A stretch of DNA of 64,000 bases from Streptomyces sp. Ncost-T10-10d (GCF_900091955.1 NZ_FMDF01000135.1:84979-148978); one strand, 5' to 3'; shown: positions 41,421 through 51,627, counted from the stretch's first letter. Translations and numbers: made by a program. Notes: generated from the sequence alone by a model not told the origin.

Positions 41421-42680
41421 GTGGTCGACGCACATCGGACGTTCGTCATCGTCGGCGGAGGACTGGCAGGAGCGAAGGCAGCCGAGACACTCCGGGCGGA
41501 AGGTTTCAGCGGCCGGGTGATCCTTCTCGGCGATGAACGCGACCATCCGTACGAACGGCCTCCGCTCTCCAAGGGTTATCTGACCGGCAAGGAGGAACGG
41601 GACAGCGTCTTCGTCCACGAGACCGCCTGGTACGCGGGCGCCGACATCGAGCTCCACCTGGGCCAGCCCGTCACCAGCCTCGACCGGGAGGCCCGCTCCG
41701 TACAGCTCGGCGACGGCACCGTCGTCCACTACGACAAGCTGCTGCTCGCCACCGGGGCCGAGCCGCGCCGCCTCCCCATTCCGGGTACGGACCTGGCCGG
41801 AGTCCACCATTTGCGCCGTCTCGCCCACTCGGACCGGCTGCGCAACGTACTGGCCTCCCTCGGCCGCGACAACGGCCATCTGGTGATCGCCGGGGCCGGC
41901 TGGATCGGCCTGGAGGTCGCGGCGGCGGCACGTGGTTACGGTGCCGAGGTCACCGTCGTCGAACCGGAGCCGACGCCACTGCACCACGTCGTCGGGCCCG
42001 AACTGGGCCAGATCTTCACCGATCTGCACCGCGACCACGGTGTCCGCTTCCACTTCGGCGTCCGCCTCACCGAGATCATCGGCCAGGACGGCCTGGTCCT
42101 CGCGGTCCGCACCGACGACGGCGAGGAGCACCCGGCCCACGACGTGCTCGCCGCGATCGGTGCAGCCCCCCGCACCGCGCTCGCCGAAGCCGCGGGGCTC
42201 GACATGGCCGCGCGCAAGGACGGCGGAGGCATCGCCGTCGACGCCTCCCTGCGCACGTCCGACCCGCACATCTTCGCGGCCGGTGACGTCGCGAACGTGG
42301 CCCATCCGCTGCTCGGCGCCCGGCTGCGCGTGGAGCACTGGGCGAACGCGCTGAACAGCGGCCCGGCCGCGGCCCGCGCCATGCTCGGCAAGGACGTCAG
42401 CTACGACCGGGTGCCCTACTTCTTCTCCGACCAGTACGACCTCGGCCTCGAATACTCGGGCTGGGCGCCGCCGGGCAGCTACGACCAGGTGGTCATCCGC
42501 GGCGATGCGGGGAAGCGCGAGTTCATCGCCTTCTGGCTGAAGGACCGCCGGGTACTGGCCGGGATGAACGTCAACGTGTGGGACGTCACCGAGACCGTGC
42601 AGGCGCTGATCCGGTCCGGCCGGCAGGTCGACCCGGACGCGCTGGCGGACCCGTCGGTACCGCTGGTCTCCCTGAGCTGA
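41421..42680 (+). CDS. FAD-dependent ferredoxin-reductase-like oxidoreductase
   Basis: This 419-residue enzyme has two dinucleotide folds, FVIVGGGLAGAKAAETLR for FAD and VIAGAGWIGLEVAAAARGYG for NAD(P)H. It also has HIFAAGDVAN and the C-terminal reductase domain (EYSGWAPPGSYDQVVIRG). It probably reduces a ferredoxin for a cytochrome P450 or dioxygenase, as in BenD/CamA types. No ferredoxin or P450 gene is nearby. GTG 41421 follows GAGGAGG. Confidence 0.92.
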   Translation: MVDAHRTFVIVGGGLAGAKAAETLRAEGFSGRVILLGDERDHPYERPPLSKGYLTGKEERDSVFVHETAWYAGADIELHLGQPVTSLDREARSVQLGDGTVVHYDKLLLATGAEPRRLPIPGTDLAGVHHLRRLAHSDRLRNVLASLGRDNGHLVIAGAGWIGLEVAAAARGYGAEVTVVEPEPTPLHHVVGPELGQIFTDLHRDHGVRFHFGVRLTEIIGQDGLVLAVRTDDGEEHPAHDVLAAIGAAPRTALAEAAGLDMAARKDGGGIAVDASLRTSDPHIFAAGDVANVAHPLLGARLRVEHWANALNSGPAAARAMLGKDVSYDRVPYFFSDQYDLGLEYSGWAPPGSYDQVVIRGDAGKREFIAFWLKDRRVLAGMNVNVWDVTETVQALIRSGRQVDPDALADPSVPLVSLS

Positions 42681-42726
42681 GCCGAGCCGGCCGTTCCGCC
42701 CGGTGGCCCCGGACGGGACGGCTCAG
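42677..42726 (+). terminator. Terminator after the reductase gene
   Basis: CTGAGCCG (42677-42684, overlapping the stop) pairs with CGGCTCAG (42719-42726), and additional internal pairing gives a long stem. dnaG begins 90 bp later. Confidence 0.6.
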
Positions 42727-42815
42727 CCGTACGACACCCGTCGGGCGCCCTCGCCGTTCCATGGATCACATCATCGCGCGGCACAGCTGTCGTACCCCAC
42801 CCGTAGACTTCACCC

Positions 42816-44723
42816 GTGGCTGGCAGGATCAATGACGACGATGTGAAGGCGGTACGGGACGCGGTCCCGATCGACGCCGTCGTTTCCGAGTATCTCCAGC
42901 TGCGCAACGCCGGCGGCGGCAACCTCAAGGGCCTCTGCCCCTTCCACGACGAGAAGTCCCCCTCCTTCCAGGTCAGCCCGAGCAAGGGTCTCTTCCACTG
43001 CTTCGGCTGCCAGGAGGGCGGCGACACGATCGCCTTCGTGATGAAGATCGACCATCTCTCGTTCTCCGAGACGGTCGAGCGGCTCGCCGCCAAGGCGGGC
43101 ATCACCCTGCGGTACGAGGAGGGCGGGTACAACCCCTCCCACCAGCGCGGTGAGCGCATCCGGCTGGTCGAGGCGCACAAGGTGGCCGCCCAGTTCTATG
43201 TCGAGCAGCTGGACAGCCCCGAGGCCGAGATCGGCCGGAAGTTCCTCGCCGAGCGCGGCTTCGACCAGGCGGCGGCCGCCCATTTCGGCGTCGGCTACAG
43301 CCCGGCCGGCTGGGACCACCTCACCCGCTATCTGCGCGGCAAGGGTTTCAGCGACAAGGAGCTGATCACCTCCGGCCTCTCCCAGGACGGCAGGCGCGGC
43401 CCCATCGACCGATTCCGCGGTCGGCTGATGTGGCCGATCAGCGACACCTCCGGCGATGTCGTCGGCTTCGGCGCCCGCAAGCTGCGCGACGACGACAACG
43501 GACCGAAGTACCTCAACACCCCCGAGACCGCGATCTACAAGAAGTCCCAGGTGCTGTACGGCATCGACCTGGCGAAGAAGGACATCGCGAAGGCCAGCCG
43601 GGCCGTGGTCGTCGAGGGCTACACCGACGTCATGGCCTGCCATCTCGCCGGGATCACCACCGCCATCGCCACCTGCGGTACGGCCTTCGGCGGCGACCAC
43701 ATCAAGATCCTGCGCCGCCTCCTGATGGACAACGGCAGCGCCCGGGTGATCTTCACCTTCGACGGTGACGCGGCCGGGCAGAAGGCCGCCCTGCGCGCCT
43801 TCGAGGACGACCAGAAGTTCGCCGCCGAGACGTACATCGCGATCGCCCCGGACAACATGGACCCGTGCGATCTGCGCCTGGCCAAGGGTGACGAGGCCGT
43901 CCGTGACCTGGTCGAACCCCGCACCCCGCTCTTCGAGTTCGCGCTCCGCCAGATCGTCGGCCGGTACGACCTGGAGACTCCGGCGGGCCGCGGCGCCGCG
44001 CTCGACGAGGCGGCACCCGTCGTCGCCCGGATCAAGAACAGCTCCTCGCAGCACGAGGTCGCCGTCCAGCTGGCCGGCATGCTCGGAATCCTGGACACCC
44101 AGTTCGTGGTCAAGCGCGTCGGCCAGCTCGCCCGCTGGGCCCGCGAGCGGGGCGAGCAGCGGGGCCCCGCGCAGGCCCCGTCCCGCGGCGGTCCCCAGCC
44201 CCAGCAGGTCCGGGCGCCCGCCGCCCCGTCGGGCCCCGCCCTCAACCTCCGCAGCCCCGCCCACCGCACCGAGCGTGAGCTTCTCAAGCTCGCCCTGCAG
44301 AAACCCGCCCTCGTCTCACCGGCGTTCGACGCCTACGGGGCCGACGAGTTCACCGCCCCGCCGTACGCCGCGGTCCGGCAGTGCATCGCCGAGGCGGGCG
44401 GCGCCGAGATGGGCGTCCCGGAGACCCGCGAATATCTGGTCCAGGTGCTGGACGTGGCCCCCGACGACACGGTGCGCAATCTGGTCACCGAGCTGGCGGT
44501 GGAGGTCTTCCACGGCAAGACCATCGACGAGACCTACGCGGGCATGCAGCTCGTCCAGGTCCGGCTGCGCGCCGTCGACCGCCGGATCAACCACGTACAG
44601 GGCAGCCTCGCCCGGCTCGGCAGCAACGTCGCCCCGGACCATCTCGCGGCCGCGCAGAACGAGGTCTGGGTCCTCCAGCAGTACGCCCAGGCCCTGCGCA
44701 ACAACGGCGCCGACGCCCTCTGA
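42816..44723 (+). CDS. dnaG: DNA primase
   Basis: DnaG makes RNA primers for replication. The 635-residue protein has the N-terminal zinc domain (LCPFHDEKSPSF, then FHCFGCQEGGDT) and the catalytic TOPRIM core (VVVEGYTDVMACHLAG with the Glu, RVIFTFDGDAAGQKAA with the Asp). A C-terminal DnaB-contacting domain follows a Pro/Gln-rich linker near residue 460. GTG 42816 is the conserved start. A sigma factor follows, as in the old macromolecular-synthesis arrangement. Confidence 0.97.
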   Translation: MAGRINDDDVKAVRDAVPIDAVVSEYLQLRNAGGGNLKGLCPFHDEKSPSFQVSPSKGLFHCFGCQEGGDTIAFVMKIDHLSFSETVERLAAKAGITLRYEEGGYNPSHQRGERIRLVEAHKVAAQFYVEQLDSPEAEIGRKFLAERGFDQAAAAHFGVGYSPAGWDHLTRYLRGKGFSDKELITSGLSQDGRRGPIDRFRGRLMWPISDTSGDVVGFGARKLRDDDNGPKYLNTPETAIYKKSQVLYGIDLAKKDIAKASRAVVVEGYTDVMACHLAGITTAIATCGTAFGGDHIKILRRLLMDNGSARVIFTFDGDAAGQKAALRAFEDDQKFAAETYIAIAPDNMDPCDLRLAKGDEAVRDLVEPRTPLFEFALRQIVGRYDLETPAGRGAALDEAAPVVARIKNSSSQHEVAVQLAGMLGILDTQFVVKRVGQLARWARERGEQRGPAQAPSRGGPQPQQVRAPAAPSGPALNLRSPAHRTERELLKLALQKPALVSPAFDAYGADEFTAPPYAAVRQCIAEAGGAEMGVPETREYLVQVLDVAPDDTVRNLVTELAVEVFHGKTIDETYAGMQLVQVRLRAVDRRINHVQGSLARLGSNVAPDHLAAAQNEVWVLQQYAQALRNNGADAL

Positions 44724-44740
44724 CGCGAAAATCCGGCGCC

Positions 44741-44792
44741 GCGGCCCGGGAAGGCGCACCGGGTCCGCGGCCCGGGAAGGCGCACCGGGTCC
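44741..44792 (+). repeat. Perfect 26-bp tandem duplication
   Basis: The 26 bases at 44741-44766 are repeated without change at 44767-44792, shortly after the dnaG stop. The remaining gap up to 45023 holds no recognisable gene; it must contain the sigma-factor promoter. Confidence 0.9.
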
Positions 44793-45023
44793 GGCCTGTC
44801 GCAGCTGCGTCCTCGATCGCCGGACGGGCCCGAAGAACCCGCCCGTTCCCGTAACCGCTCGGTCACGGACCGGACTCAGAAAGTCCCCGCACGCCCCTCG
44901 TGGCAGCGATGTGTCTTCCCCCACACTGGGGGGCGGTGCCTGAGTCATCGGAGCGCGGCCGGCCCACCGAACGGTGGTCCTCCATCCCCGCGATCCGGCA
45001 GCGATCACCTGGAGGTCGCCCCC

Positions 45024-46127
45024 GTGCAGACCCGGACCCTGACCGAAACCGAGCATGTCTCGGCCATACCCGCGCAGAACCGGGCCGTGCATCATCCGGA
45101 GGCCGCGGTGGAGCCGCAGACACCGTCCGATCCACCCGACCCTCCCGAGGCACTCATGGAGGAGCTGCCGGAGGCGCCCGAAACGCCGGAGCCGCGGGGC
45201 CGCCCGGAGACCACCGGCCCGTCCTCCGACCTCTTCCGCCAGTATCTGCGGGAGATCGGCCGGATTCCGCTGCTCACCGCCGCCGACGAGGTGGAGCTCG
45301 CCCGCCGCGTCGAGGCCGGTCTCTTCGCCGAGGAACGGCTCGCGAGCACCCCGGACCCGGACACCCGACTGGCCGTCGATCTCGACCGGTTGGTGGTCAT
45401 GGGGCGGATGGCGAAGCGCCGTCTCATCGAGGCCAACCTCCGCCTCGTCGTCTCCGTCGCCAAACGCTATGTCGGCCGCGGGCTGACCATGCTCGATCTG
45501 GTCCAGGAGGGAAACCTCGGACTGATCAGGGCGGTCGAGAAGTTCGACTACGCCCGGGGCTACAAGTTCTCGACGTACGCGACCTGGTGGATCCGTCAGG
45601 CGATGTCCCGCGCCCTCGCCGACCAGGCGCGGACCATACGGGTCCCGGTCCATGTCGTCGAACTGATCAACCGCGTCGTACGGGTGCAGCGCCGGATGCT
45701 CCAGGAGCGCGGCTACGAGCCGACGCCCGAGGAGGTCGCCGACCAGCTCGACCTCACCCCGGAGCGGGTCGGCGAAGTCCTGCGGCTCGCCCAGGAACCC
45801 GTCTCGCTGCATGCCCCGGTCGGCGAGGAGGAGGACGTCGCCCTCGGTGACCTGATCGAGGACGGTGATGCCGCGTCCCCGGTCGAGTCAGCCGCGTTCC
45901 TGCTGCTGCGCGAGCACCTGGAAGCGGTGCTCTCCACTCTGAACGAGCGTGAGCGGAAGGTGGTCCAGCTGCGCTACGGGCTGGCCGACGGGCGGCCCCG
46001 CACACTTGAGGAGATAGGCAGGATCTTCGGCGTGACACGCGAACGCATCCGCCAGATCGAGTCCAAGACCCTCAACAAGCTGCGGGACCACGCCTTCGCC
46101 GACCAGCTCCGCGGCTACCTCGACTGA
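45024..46127 (+). CDS. hrdA: Hrd-type sigma-70 factor
   Basis: The 367-residue sigma factor has an unstructured N-terminus rich in Pro/Glu. Region 1.2 is DLFRQYLREIGRIPLLTA, region 2 is NLRLVVSVAKRYVGRGLTML with the -10 reader KFSTYATWWIRQAM, and region 3 is HVVELINRVVRVQRRM. Region 4 is TLEEIGRIFGVTRERIRQIE with the -35 helix-turn-helix. The neighbourhood (directly after dnaG) matches hrdA as I remember it, although hrdD is also similar in size. It is not the essential hrdB, which has a longer N-terminus. GTG 45024 follows TGGAGG. Confidence 0.85.
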   Translation: MQTRTLTETEHVSAIPAQNRAVHHPEAAVEPQTPSDPPDPPEALMEELPEAPETPEPRGRPETTGPSSDLFRQYLREIGRIPLLTAADEVELARRVEAGLFAEERLASTPDPDTRLAVDLDRLVVMGRMAKRRLIEANLRLVVSVAKRYVGRGLTMLDLVQEGNLGLIRAVEKFDYARGYKFSTYATWWIRQAMSRALADQARTIRVPVHVVELINRVVRVQRRMLQERGYEPTPEEVADQLDLTPERVGEVLRLAQEPVSLHAPVGEEEDVALGDLIEDGDAASPVESAAFLLLREHLEAVLSTLNERERKVVQLRYGLADGRPRTLEEIGRIFGVTRERIRQIESKTLNKLRDHAFADQLRGYLD

Positions 46128-46220
46128 TCTCGCAGGGACGCCGGGCCGTAACGGCACCCGCCGGTGAGAGGTCCGGGTCGGCACCTCGCCCATGAGGGCG
46201 GCCCGGTCCCGCCCGAGGAG

Positions 46221-46258
46221 GGAGGGCCCGCACCGCCGGTCGGCGGTACGGGCCCTCC
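46221..46258. terminator. Terminator between sigma factor and ABC genes
   Basis: GGAGGGCCCG-ACCGCC pairs with GGCGGT-CGGGCCCTCC around GGTC. It lies between convergent genes and can serve both directions. Confidence 0.85.
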
Positions 46259-46278
46259 TCATGCGCCGACTGCTTCTT

Positions 46279-48210
46279 CTAGTCGACCTCGGCGACCGCC
46301 TGCGCGAACTGCGCCGAATACAGCTGGGCGTACGCGCCCTCGGCATCCAGCAGTTCGTCGTGCGTGCCCTGTTCGACGATCGAGCCGTTCTCCATCACCA
46401 GGATGACGTCGGCATCCCGGATGGTGGAGAGCCGGTGCGCGATCACAAAGCTCGTGCGACCGTGCGACAGGCGGGCCATCGCCTTCTGGATCAGTACCTC
46501 GGTACGGGTGTCGACGGAGCTCGTCGCCTCGTCGAGCACCAGGATCACCGGGTCGGACAGGAACGCCCGCGCGATGGTGATCAGCTGCTTCTCGCCCGCG
46601 CTGACGCCGGAGCCCTCGTCGTCGATCACCGTGTCGTAGCCGTCCGGCAGGGTGCGGATGAAGCGGTCGGCGTGGGCCGCCCTCGCCGCCTCCTCGATCT
46701 CCTCCCGGGTGACCTCGCGCGAAGCGCCGTACGCGATGTTCTCCGCGATCGACCCGCCGAACAGCCAGGTGTCCTGGAGGACCATGCCGATCCCCGACCG
46801 CAGGTCGTCGCGCGACATGTTCGCCACGTCGACCCCGTCGAGGGTGATACGGCCGCCCGTCACCTCGTAGAACCGCATCAGCAGATTGACGAGCGTGGTC
46901 TTGCCCGCGCCGGTCGGGCCGACGATCGCGACCGTGTGACCCGGCTCGACGTTCAGTGACAGATCCTCGATGAGCGGCTTCTCCGGGTCGTAGCGGAACG
47001 ACACCTTCTCCAGCGAGACGCTGCCCCGCAGCTCCTCGGGGTGCTCGCCGGTACCCGGCGCGGGGTCGGCGCCCTGCTCCTCGGCGTCCAGCAGCTCGAA
47101 GATCCGCTCGGCCGACGCGACGCCCGACTGCACCAGGTTCGCCATCGAGGCGACCTGGGTCAGCGGCATCGAGAACTGCCGCGAGTACTGGATGAACGCC
47201 TGCACATCACCGATCGACAGCGAACCCGAAGCGACCCGCAGGCCACCGACGACGGCGATCAGCACATAGTTCAGGTTGGAGACGAACATCATCAGCGGCT
47301 GCATGATCCCGCTGTTGAACTGCGCCTTGAAACCGGCCTCGTACAGCGCCTCGTTCTGCTCGGCGAAGTCCTTCGCGGACTCCTCCTGCCGGCCGAAGAC
47401 CTTCACCAGGGTGTGCCCGGTGTACATCTCCTCGATATGGGCGTTGAGCTTGCCCGTCACCTTCCACTGCTCCACGAACTGCGGCTGGGACCGCTTGCCG
47501 ACCTTCGCGGCCACGACCACCGAGAGCGGCACCGTCACCAGCGCGACCAGCGCCAGCAGCGGCGAGACCCAGAACATCATGATCAGTACGCCCACGATGG
47601 TGAGCAGGGAGTTGATGAGCTGGCCCATCGTCTGCTGCATCGTCTGCGAGATGTTGTCGATGTCGTTCGTCGCCCGGCTGAGCACCTCGCCGCGCTTGGC
47701 CCGGTCGAAGTAGGACAGCGGCAGCCGCGACAGCTTCGTCTGGATGTCCTCGCGCAGCTGGAACACGATCCGGTTGATGATCCGGATCGACAGCCGCGTC
47801 GCCACCAGCATCAGCAGTCCGGCACCGACGTAGACCGCCAGTGCCACCAGCAGTACGTCACCCACCGCACCGAAGTCGATGCCGTGACCCGGTGTGAAAT
47901 CCACCCCGGAGAGCATGTCGGCGAGGCCGCTGTTGGTCCTGCGCAGGCCCTCGACGGCCTGTTCCTTGGTCGTTCCCTCCTGCATGCTCCGGCCGATGAC
48001 CCCGGCGAACACCAGGTCGGTCGCCCGGCCGAGGATCTTCGGTCCGACCACCGACAGGCCGACGCTGAGCACACAGGCCGCCAGCATCACGTACAGCGGG
48101 GTCTTCTCCGCGGCGAAGCGCTTCAGCAGCCGCTTCGATGACCCCTTGAAGTCCATGGACCGGTCGGTCGGCGCCCCGCCCGCCATCATGCGTCCGCCAG
48201 GCCCGGCCAT
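46279..48210 (-). CDS. ABC exporter half, consensus-site Walker B
   Basis: This 643-residue transporter half has six helices (about 40-340), a nucleotide-binding domain with Walker A GPTGAGKTT and a full Walker B ILVLDEATSSVD. Its signature is the divergent SGVSAGEKQ. It starts by TAATG overlap with the preceding partner gene. Together they form a heterodimeric exporter with one degenerate ATP site. Family members export drugs, lipids or peptides. The substrate is unknown. Confidence 0.93.
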   Translation of the reverse strand: MAGPGGRMMAGGAPTDRSMDFKGSSKRLLKRFAAEKTPLYVMLAACVLSVGLSVVGPKILGRATDLVFAGVIGRSMQEGTTKEQAVEGLRRTNSGLADMLSGVDFTPGHGIDFGAVGDVLLVALAVYVGAGLLMLVATRLSIRIINRIVFQLREDIQTKLSRLPLSYFDRAKRGEVLSRATNDIDNISQTMQQTMGQLINSLLTIVGVLIMMFWVSPLLALVALVTVPLSVVVAAKVGKRSQPQFVEQWKVTGKLNAHIEEMYTGHTLVKVFGRQEESAKDFAEQNEALYEAGFKAQFNSGIMQPLMMFVSNLNYVLIAVVGGLRVASGSLSIGDVQAFIQYSRQFSMPLTQVASMANLVQSGVASAERIFELLDAEEQGADPAPGTGEHPEELRGSVSLEKVSFRYDPEKPLIEDLSLNVEPGHTVAIVGPTGAGKTTLVNLLMRFYEVTGGRITLDGVDVANMSRDDLRSGIGMVLQDTWLFGGSIAENIAYGASREVTREEIEEAARAAHADRFIRTLPDGYDTVIDDEGSGVSAGEKQLITIARAFLSDPVILVLDEATSSVDTRTEVLIQKAMARLSHGRTSFVIAHRLSTIRDADVILVMENGSIVEQGTHDELLDAEGAYAQLYSAQFAQAVAEVD

Positions 48211-49943
48211 TACGCGGCCTCCGCTTCCGTCAGCTGGGAGAGCACGATCTCCCGGTACGTGTCATTGCCGTCCATCAGCTCGTGATGGGTGCCGGAGCCG
48301 ACGACCCGGCCCTCGTCCAGCACCAGGATCCGGTCGGCGCCGCGGATGGTGGACACCCGCTGCGCCACGATCACCACGGTCGCCTCGGCCGTCTCCTGCG
48401 AGAGCGCCCCGCGCAGTGCGGCGTCGGTCGCGTAGTCGAGCGCGGAGAACGAGTCGTCGAAGAGGTAGATCTCCGGCCGCTGCACCAGTGTCCTGGCGAT
48501 GGCCAGACGCTGCCGCTGTCCGCCGGAGACATTGGTGCCGCCCTGCGCGATCGGCGCGTGCAGGCCGTGTTCCAGCTCCTCGACGAACTCCTTGGCCTGC
48601 GCGACCTCCAGCGCGTGCCACAGCTCCTCGTCGGTGGCGTCCGGGTTTCCGTACCGCAGATTCGTCGCGACCGTCCCGGAGAACAGATACGGCTTCTGCG
48701 GAACGAGACTCACGGTCTTCGCCAGCAGCGCCGGCTCCAGCGTCCGTACGTCCGTGCCGTCGACCAGCACCTGGCCGTCCGTCACATCGAACAGCCGCGG
48801 TACGAGTCCGAGCAGCGTCGACTTGCCGCTGCCCGTCGACCCGATGATCGCGGTGGTCTCGCCGGGACGGGCCACCAGATCCACCGACCGCAGCACCGGC
48901 TCCTCGGCGCCCGGGTAGCGGAAGTCCGCGCCCCGGACCTCCAGATGACCGTGGGCGCGCAGCTCGCTGACCGGCTTGACCGGCGGGACCACGCTCGACT
49001 CGGTCTCCAGGACCTCCTGGATGCGTTCGGCACAGACCTCGGCGCGCGGCACCATCATGAACATGAAGGTGGCCATCATCACCGACATGACGATCTGCAT
49101 CAGATAGGCAAGGAACGCGGTCAGCGCACCGATCTCCATGCCGCCGCTGTCGATGCGGTGGGCACCGAACCAGACCACCGCGATCGAGGACACATTCACG
49201 ACCGTCATCACGGTCGGGAACATCAGCGCCATCAGCCGGCCCGTGGACAGCGCCACATCGGTCAGCTCGTTGTTGGCGCCGCGGAAACGCTCCTCCTCGT
49301 AACGGTCACGGACGAAGGCGCGGATCACGCGGTTGCCGGTGATCTGCTCGCGCAGCACCCGGTTCACGGTGTCGACCCGCTCCTGCATGGTGCGGAACAG
49401 CGGCCGCATCCGCTTGACGATCAGGCTCACCGCGATGCCGAGCACCGGCACCACCGCGAGCAGCACGGCCGAAAGCGGGACGTCCTGGCCGAGCGCCATG
49501 ATGATGCCGCCGACGCACATGATCGGCGCCGACACCATCAGGGTGAACGTCATCAGCACGAGCATCTGGACCTGCTGGACGTCATTGGTCGTACGCGTGA
49601 TCAGCGAGGGTGCGCCGAACCGCCCGACCTCACGCGCCGAGAACGACTGCACCCGGTCGAAGACCGACGCCCGGACATCACGGCCGAGGGCGGACGCGGT
49701 GCGGGCGCCGTAGTAGACGGCCCCCATGTTGCAGACCACCTGGGCGACGCTGACGGCGATCATGATGCCGCCGAACTCCAGGATGTAGCCCGTGTCCCCC
49801 TTGACGACACCGTTGTCGATGATGTCGGCGTTCAGGGTGGGCAGATAGAGGCTGGCGCAGGTCTGCAGGAGTTGGAGGAGGACCAGGAGCAGGATGGGTT
49901 TCTTGTACGGACCGAGACAGGCCCGCAGGAGTTTTATGAGCAC
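48210..49943 (-). CDS. ABC exporter half, degenerate Walker B
   Basis: The 577-residue half has six N-terminal helices, Walker A GSTGSGKST and the canonical signature NVSGGQRQR. In its Walker B, IYLFDDSFSALD, Asp replaces the catalytic Glu. This half thus supplies the good signature and the inactive Walker B, complementary to its partner. GTG 49943 is the first codon of a family-like N-terminus (LIKLLRACLGPYKKPIL). The promoter is upstream towards the kinase gene. Confidence 0.93.
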   Translation of the reverse strand: MLIKLLRACLGPYKKPILLLVLLQLLQTCASLYLPTLNADIIDNGVVKGDTGYILEFGGIMIAVSVAQVVCNMGAVYYGARTASALGRDVRASVFDRVQSFSAREVGRFGAPSLITRTTNDVQQVQMLVLMTFTLMVSAPIMCVGGIIMALGQDVPLSAVLLAVVPVLGIAVSLIVKRMRPLFRTMQERVDTVNRVLREQITGNRVIRAFVRDRYEEERFRGANNELTDVALSTGRLMALMFPTVMTVVNVSSIAVVWFGAHRIDSGGMEIGALTAFLAYLMQIVMSVMMATFMFMMVPRAEVCAERIQEVLETESSVVPPVKPVSELRAHGHLEVRGADFRYPGAEEPVLRSVDLVARPGETTAIIGSTGSGKSTLLGLVPRLFDVTDGQVLVDGTDVRTLEPALLAKTVSLVPQKPYLFSGTVATNLRYGNPDATDEELWHALEVAQAKEFVEELEHGLHAPIAQGGTNVSGGQRQRLAIARTLVQRPEIYLFDDSFSALDYATDAALRGALSQETAEATVVIVAQRVSTIRGADRILVLDEGRVVGSGTHHELMDGNDTYREIVLSQLTEAEAA

Positions 49944-50112
49944 GCGTGTCTCTCGGAGTCGGCAGAGGTCGGGAGGCGACCCATTTTCCGGTACCCCCGA
50001 CGGGGACTGCGAACGATTTTATTCAAGACCAGGTCAAAAAAAAGACCGAGTACATATGCGGAAGATCGATCTCCGTCAGGTGTACCCGGTCATGTCACGC
50101 AGGGTGGGCGGC

Positions 50113-51564
50113 TCAGGGCGCGGAGTCGAACGCCCCCGGATGAATCTGGTCGCGCGTGGCCACGTACTGCTGGCGCACCGCCCGGCCGACCGCCAGCTCC
50201 TCGCCCGGCTCCAGCACCTGCGCCGCGGCACCCTGCCAGGCCGGGGGAGTGAGCGGATCGGCCGTCCCCTGCGAGACACCCAGAGCCCAGGCCGCCTGCC
50301 GGGCCGCGCCCAGCGCCGCGTACTCGGCGGGCTGCGGCACGACCACCTGCGTACCGAACAGCGCGGGCGCGAGCCCCTGCACCGCGGGCAGTTCGGCCGC
50401 CGCCCCCAGCAGGAAGACCCGCCGCACCTCGACACCGCGGCCGCGCAGTACATCGAGCGCGTCGGCCAGCGAGCACAGCATCCCCTCGAACGCCGCCCGC
50501 GCCAGATGCTCCGGCTTCATCGACTCGCGCCGCAGCCCGCACAGCGTCCCCGCCGTGTGCGGCAGATGCGGGGTGCGCTCGCCCTCCAGATACGGCAGGA
50601 GTACGAGCCCGGAGGCGCCCGGCGTCGACTTCAGCGCCAGCGCGGACAGCTCCTCCAGTCCCTCCACGCCCAGCATCTCGACGGACCCCCGCAACGCGCG
50701 TACCGCATTCGACGTGTGTACCACCGGCAGATGCATCCCGGTCGCGTCCGCGAACGAAGTGATCATCCCGCTCGGATCGGACAGCGCCTCGTGGTGCACC
50801 GCCATGACCGAACCCGACGCGCCCAGCGACACCACCGCATCGCCGGCCCCGACCCCGAGCCCGAACGCCGCCGCCATCGTCTCGCCGGTCCCCGCGGAGA
50901 TCAGCAGCCCCTCGGGCGTCGTCCCGGCCGCATCGGAGGGGCCGAGCACCTCGGGCAGCGCCGCTTGGTGCCCGAGCGCGAGCTCCACCAGGTCGGGCCG
51001 GTAGGCACCACTGCCCGCCGACCAGTAACCGGTGCCGGACGCGGCACCCCGGTCTGTGGTCCGCCGGGCCGGCCGCCCCAGCAGCTGCCACACCAGCCAG
51101 TCGTGCGGCTGCAGCACCGAGGCCACGCGCTGCGCCGCCTCCGGCTCGGTCCGCGCCAGCCAGCGCAGCTTCGACACCGGCTGCGCGGCCTGCGGCACCG
51201 ACCCGACCGCCTCGGCCCAGTGCTGCCGCCCGCCGAGCCCGTCGATCAGATCGGCCGCGGCGGCCTGTGCCCGCCTGTCATTGCCGAGCAGCGCCGGACG
51301 GACGAGATTGCCCTGCTGGTCCAGCGGCACCAGACCGTGCTGCTGCGCGGAGACCCCGATGGCCTGCACACCTTCGAGCAGCCCGCCGGTGGCCGCCTCA
51401 CCGAGTGAGAGCAGCCACGCCTGCGGGTCCACCTCGGTGGCCTTCGCTTCGACGGGGTGTGCGGCGTACCCCCGGCGCAGCACGGCGCCCGTGTCCGTAT
51501 CGCAGACGACGATGTGTGTGAAGGCGGAAGAACTGTCCAAGCCGGCGACTATGCCCATGCCCAA
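50113..51564 (-). CDS. FGGY-family sugar kinase (xylulokinase-like)
   Basis: The 483-residue kinase starts MGMGIVAGLDSSSAFTHIVV (phosphate loop 1) and has IGVSAQQHGLVPLD, the N-terminal sugar contact. GDAVVSLGASGSVMAVHHE carries the phosphate loop 2 and GLVLLPYLEGERTPHLP the conserved ERTP. Its best match in my memory is xylulokinase, XylB. No sugar isomerase or transporter gene is adjacent, so the sugar is uncertain. Confidence 0.85.
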   Translation of the reverse strand: MGMGIVAGLDSSSAFTHIVVCDTDTGAVLRRGYAAHPVEAKATEVDPQAWLLSLGEAATGGLLEGVQAIGVSAQQHGLVPLDQQGNLVRPALLGNDRRAQAAAADLIDGLGGRQHWAEAVGSVPQAAQPVSKLRWLARTEPEAAQRVASVLQPHDWLVWQLLGRPARRTTDRGAASGTGYWSAGSGAYRPDLVELALGHQAALPEVLGPSDAAGTTPEGLLISAGTGETMAAAFGLGVGAGDAVVSLGASGSVMAVHHEALSDPSGMITSFADATGMHLPVVHTSNAVRALRGSVEMLGVEGLEELSALALKSTPGASGLVLLPYLEGERTPHLPHTAGTLCGLRRESMKPEHLARAAFEGMLCSLADALDVLRGRGVEVRRVFLLGAAAELPAVQGLAPALFGTQVVVPQPAEYAALGAARQAAWALGVSQGTADPLTPPAWQGAAAQVLEPGEELAVGRAVRQQYVATRDQIHPGAFDSAP

Positions 51565-51627
51565 GATTCTGCCGCACCGTCGGAGCGTTTCCGTACCGGT
51601 GGCGGGGCAGTGAGGGGCGGCCCCGGG

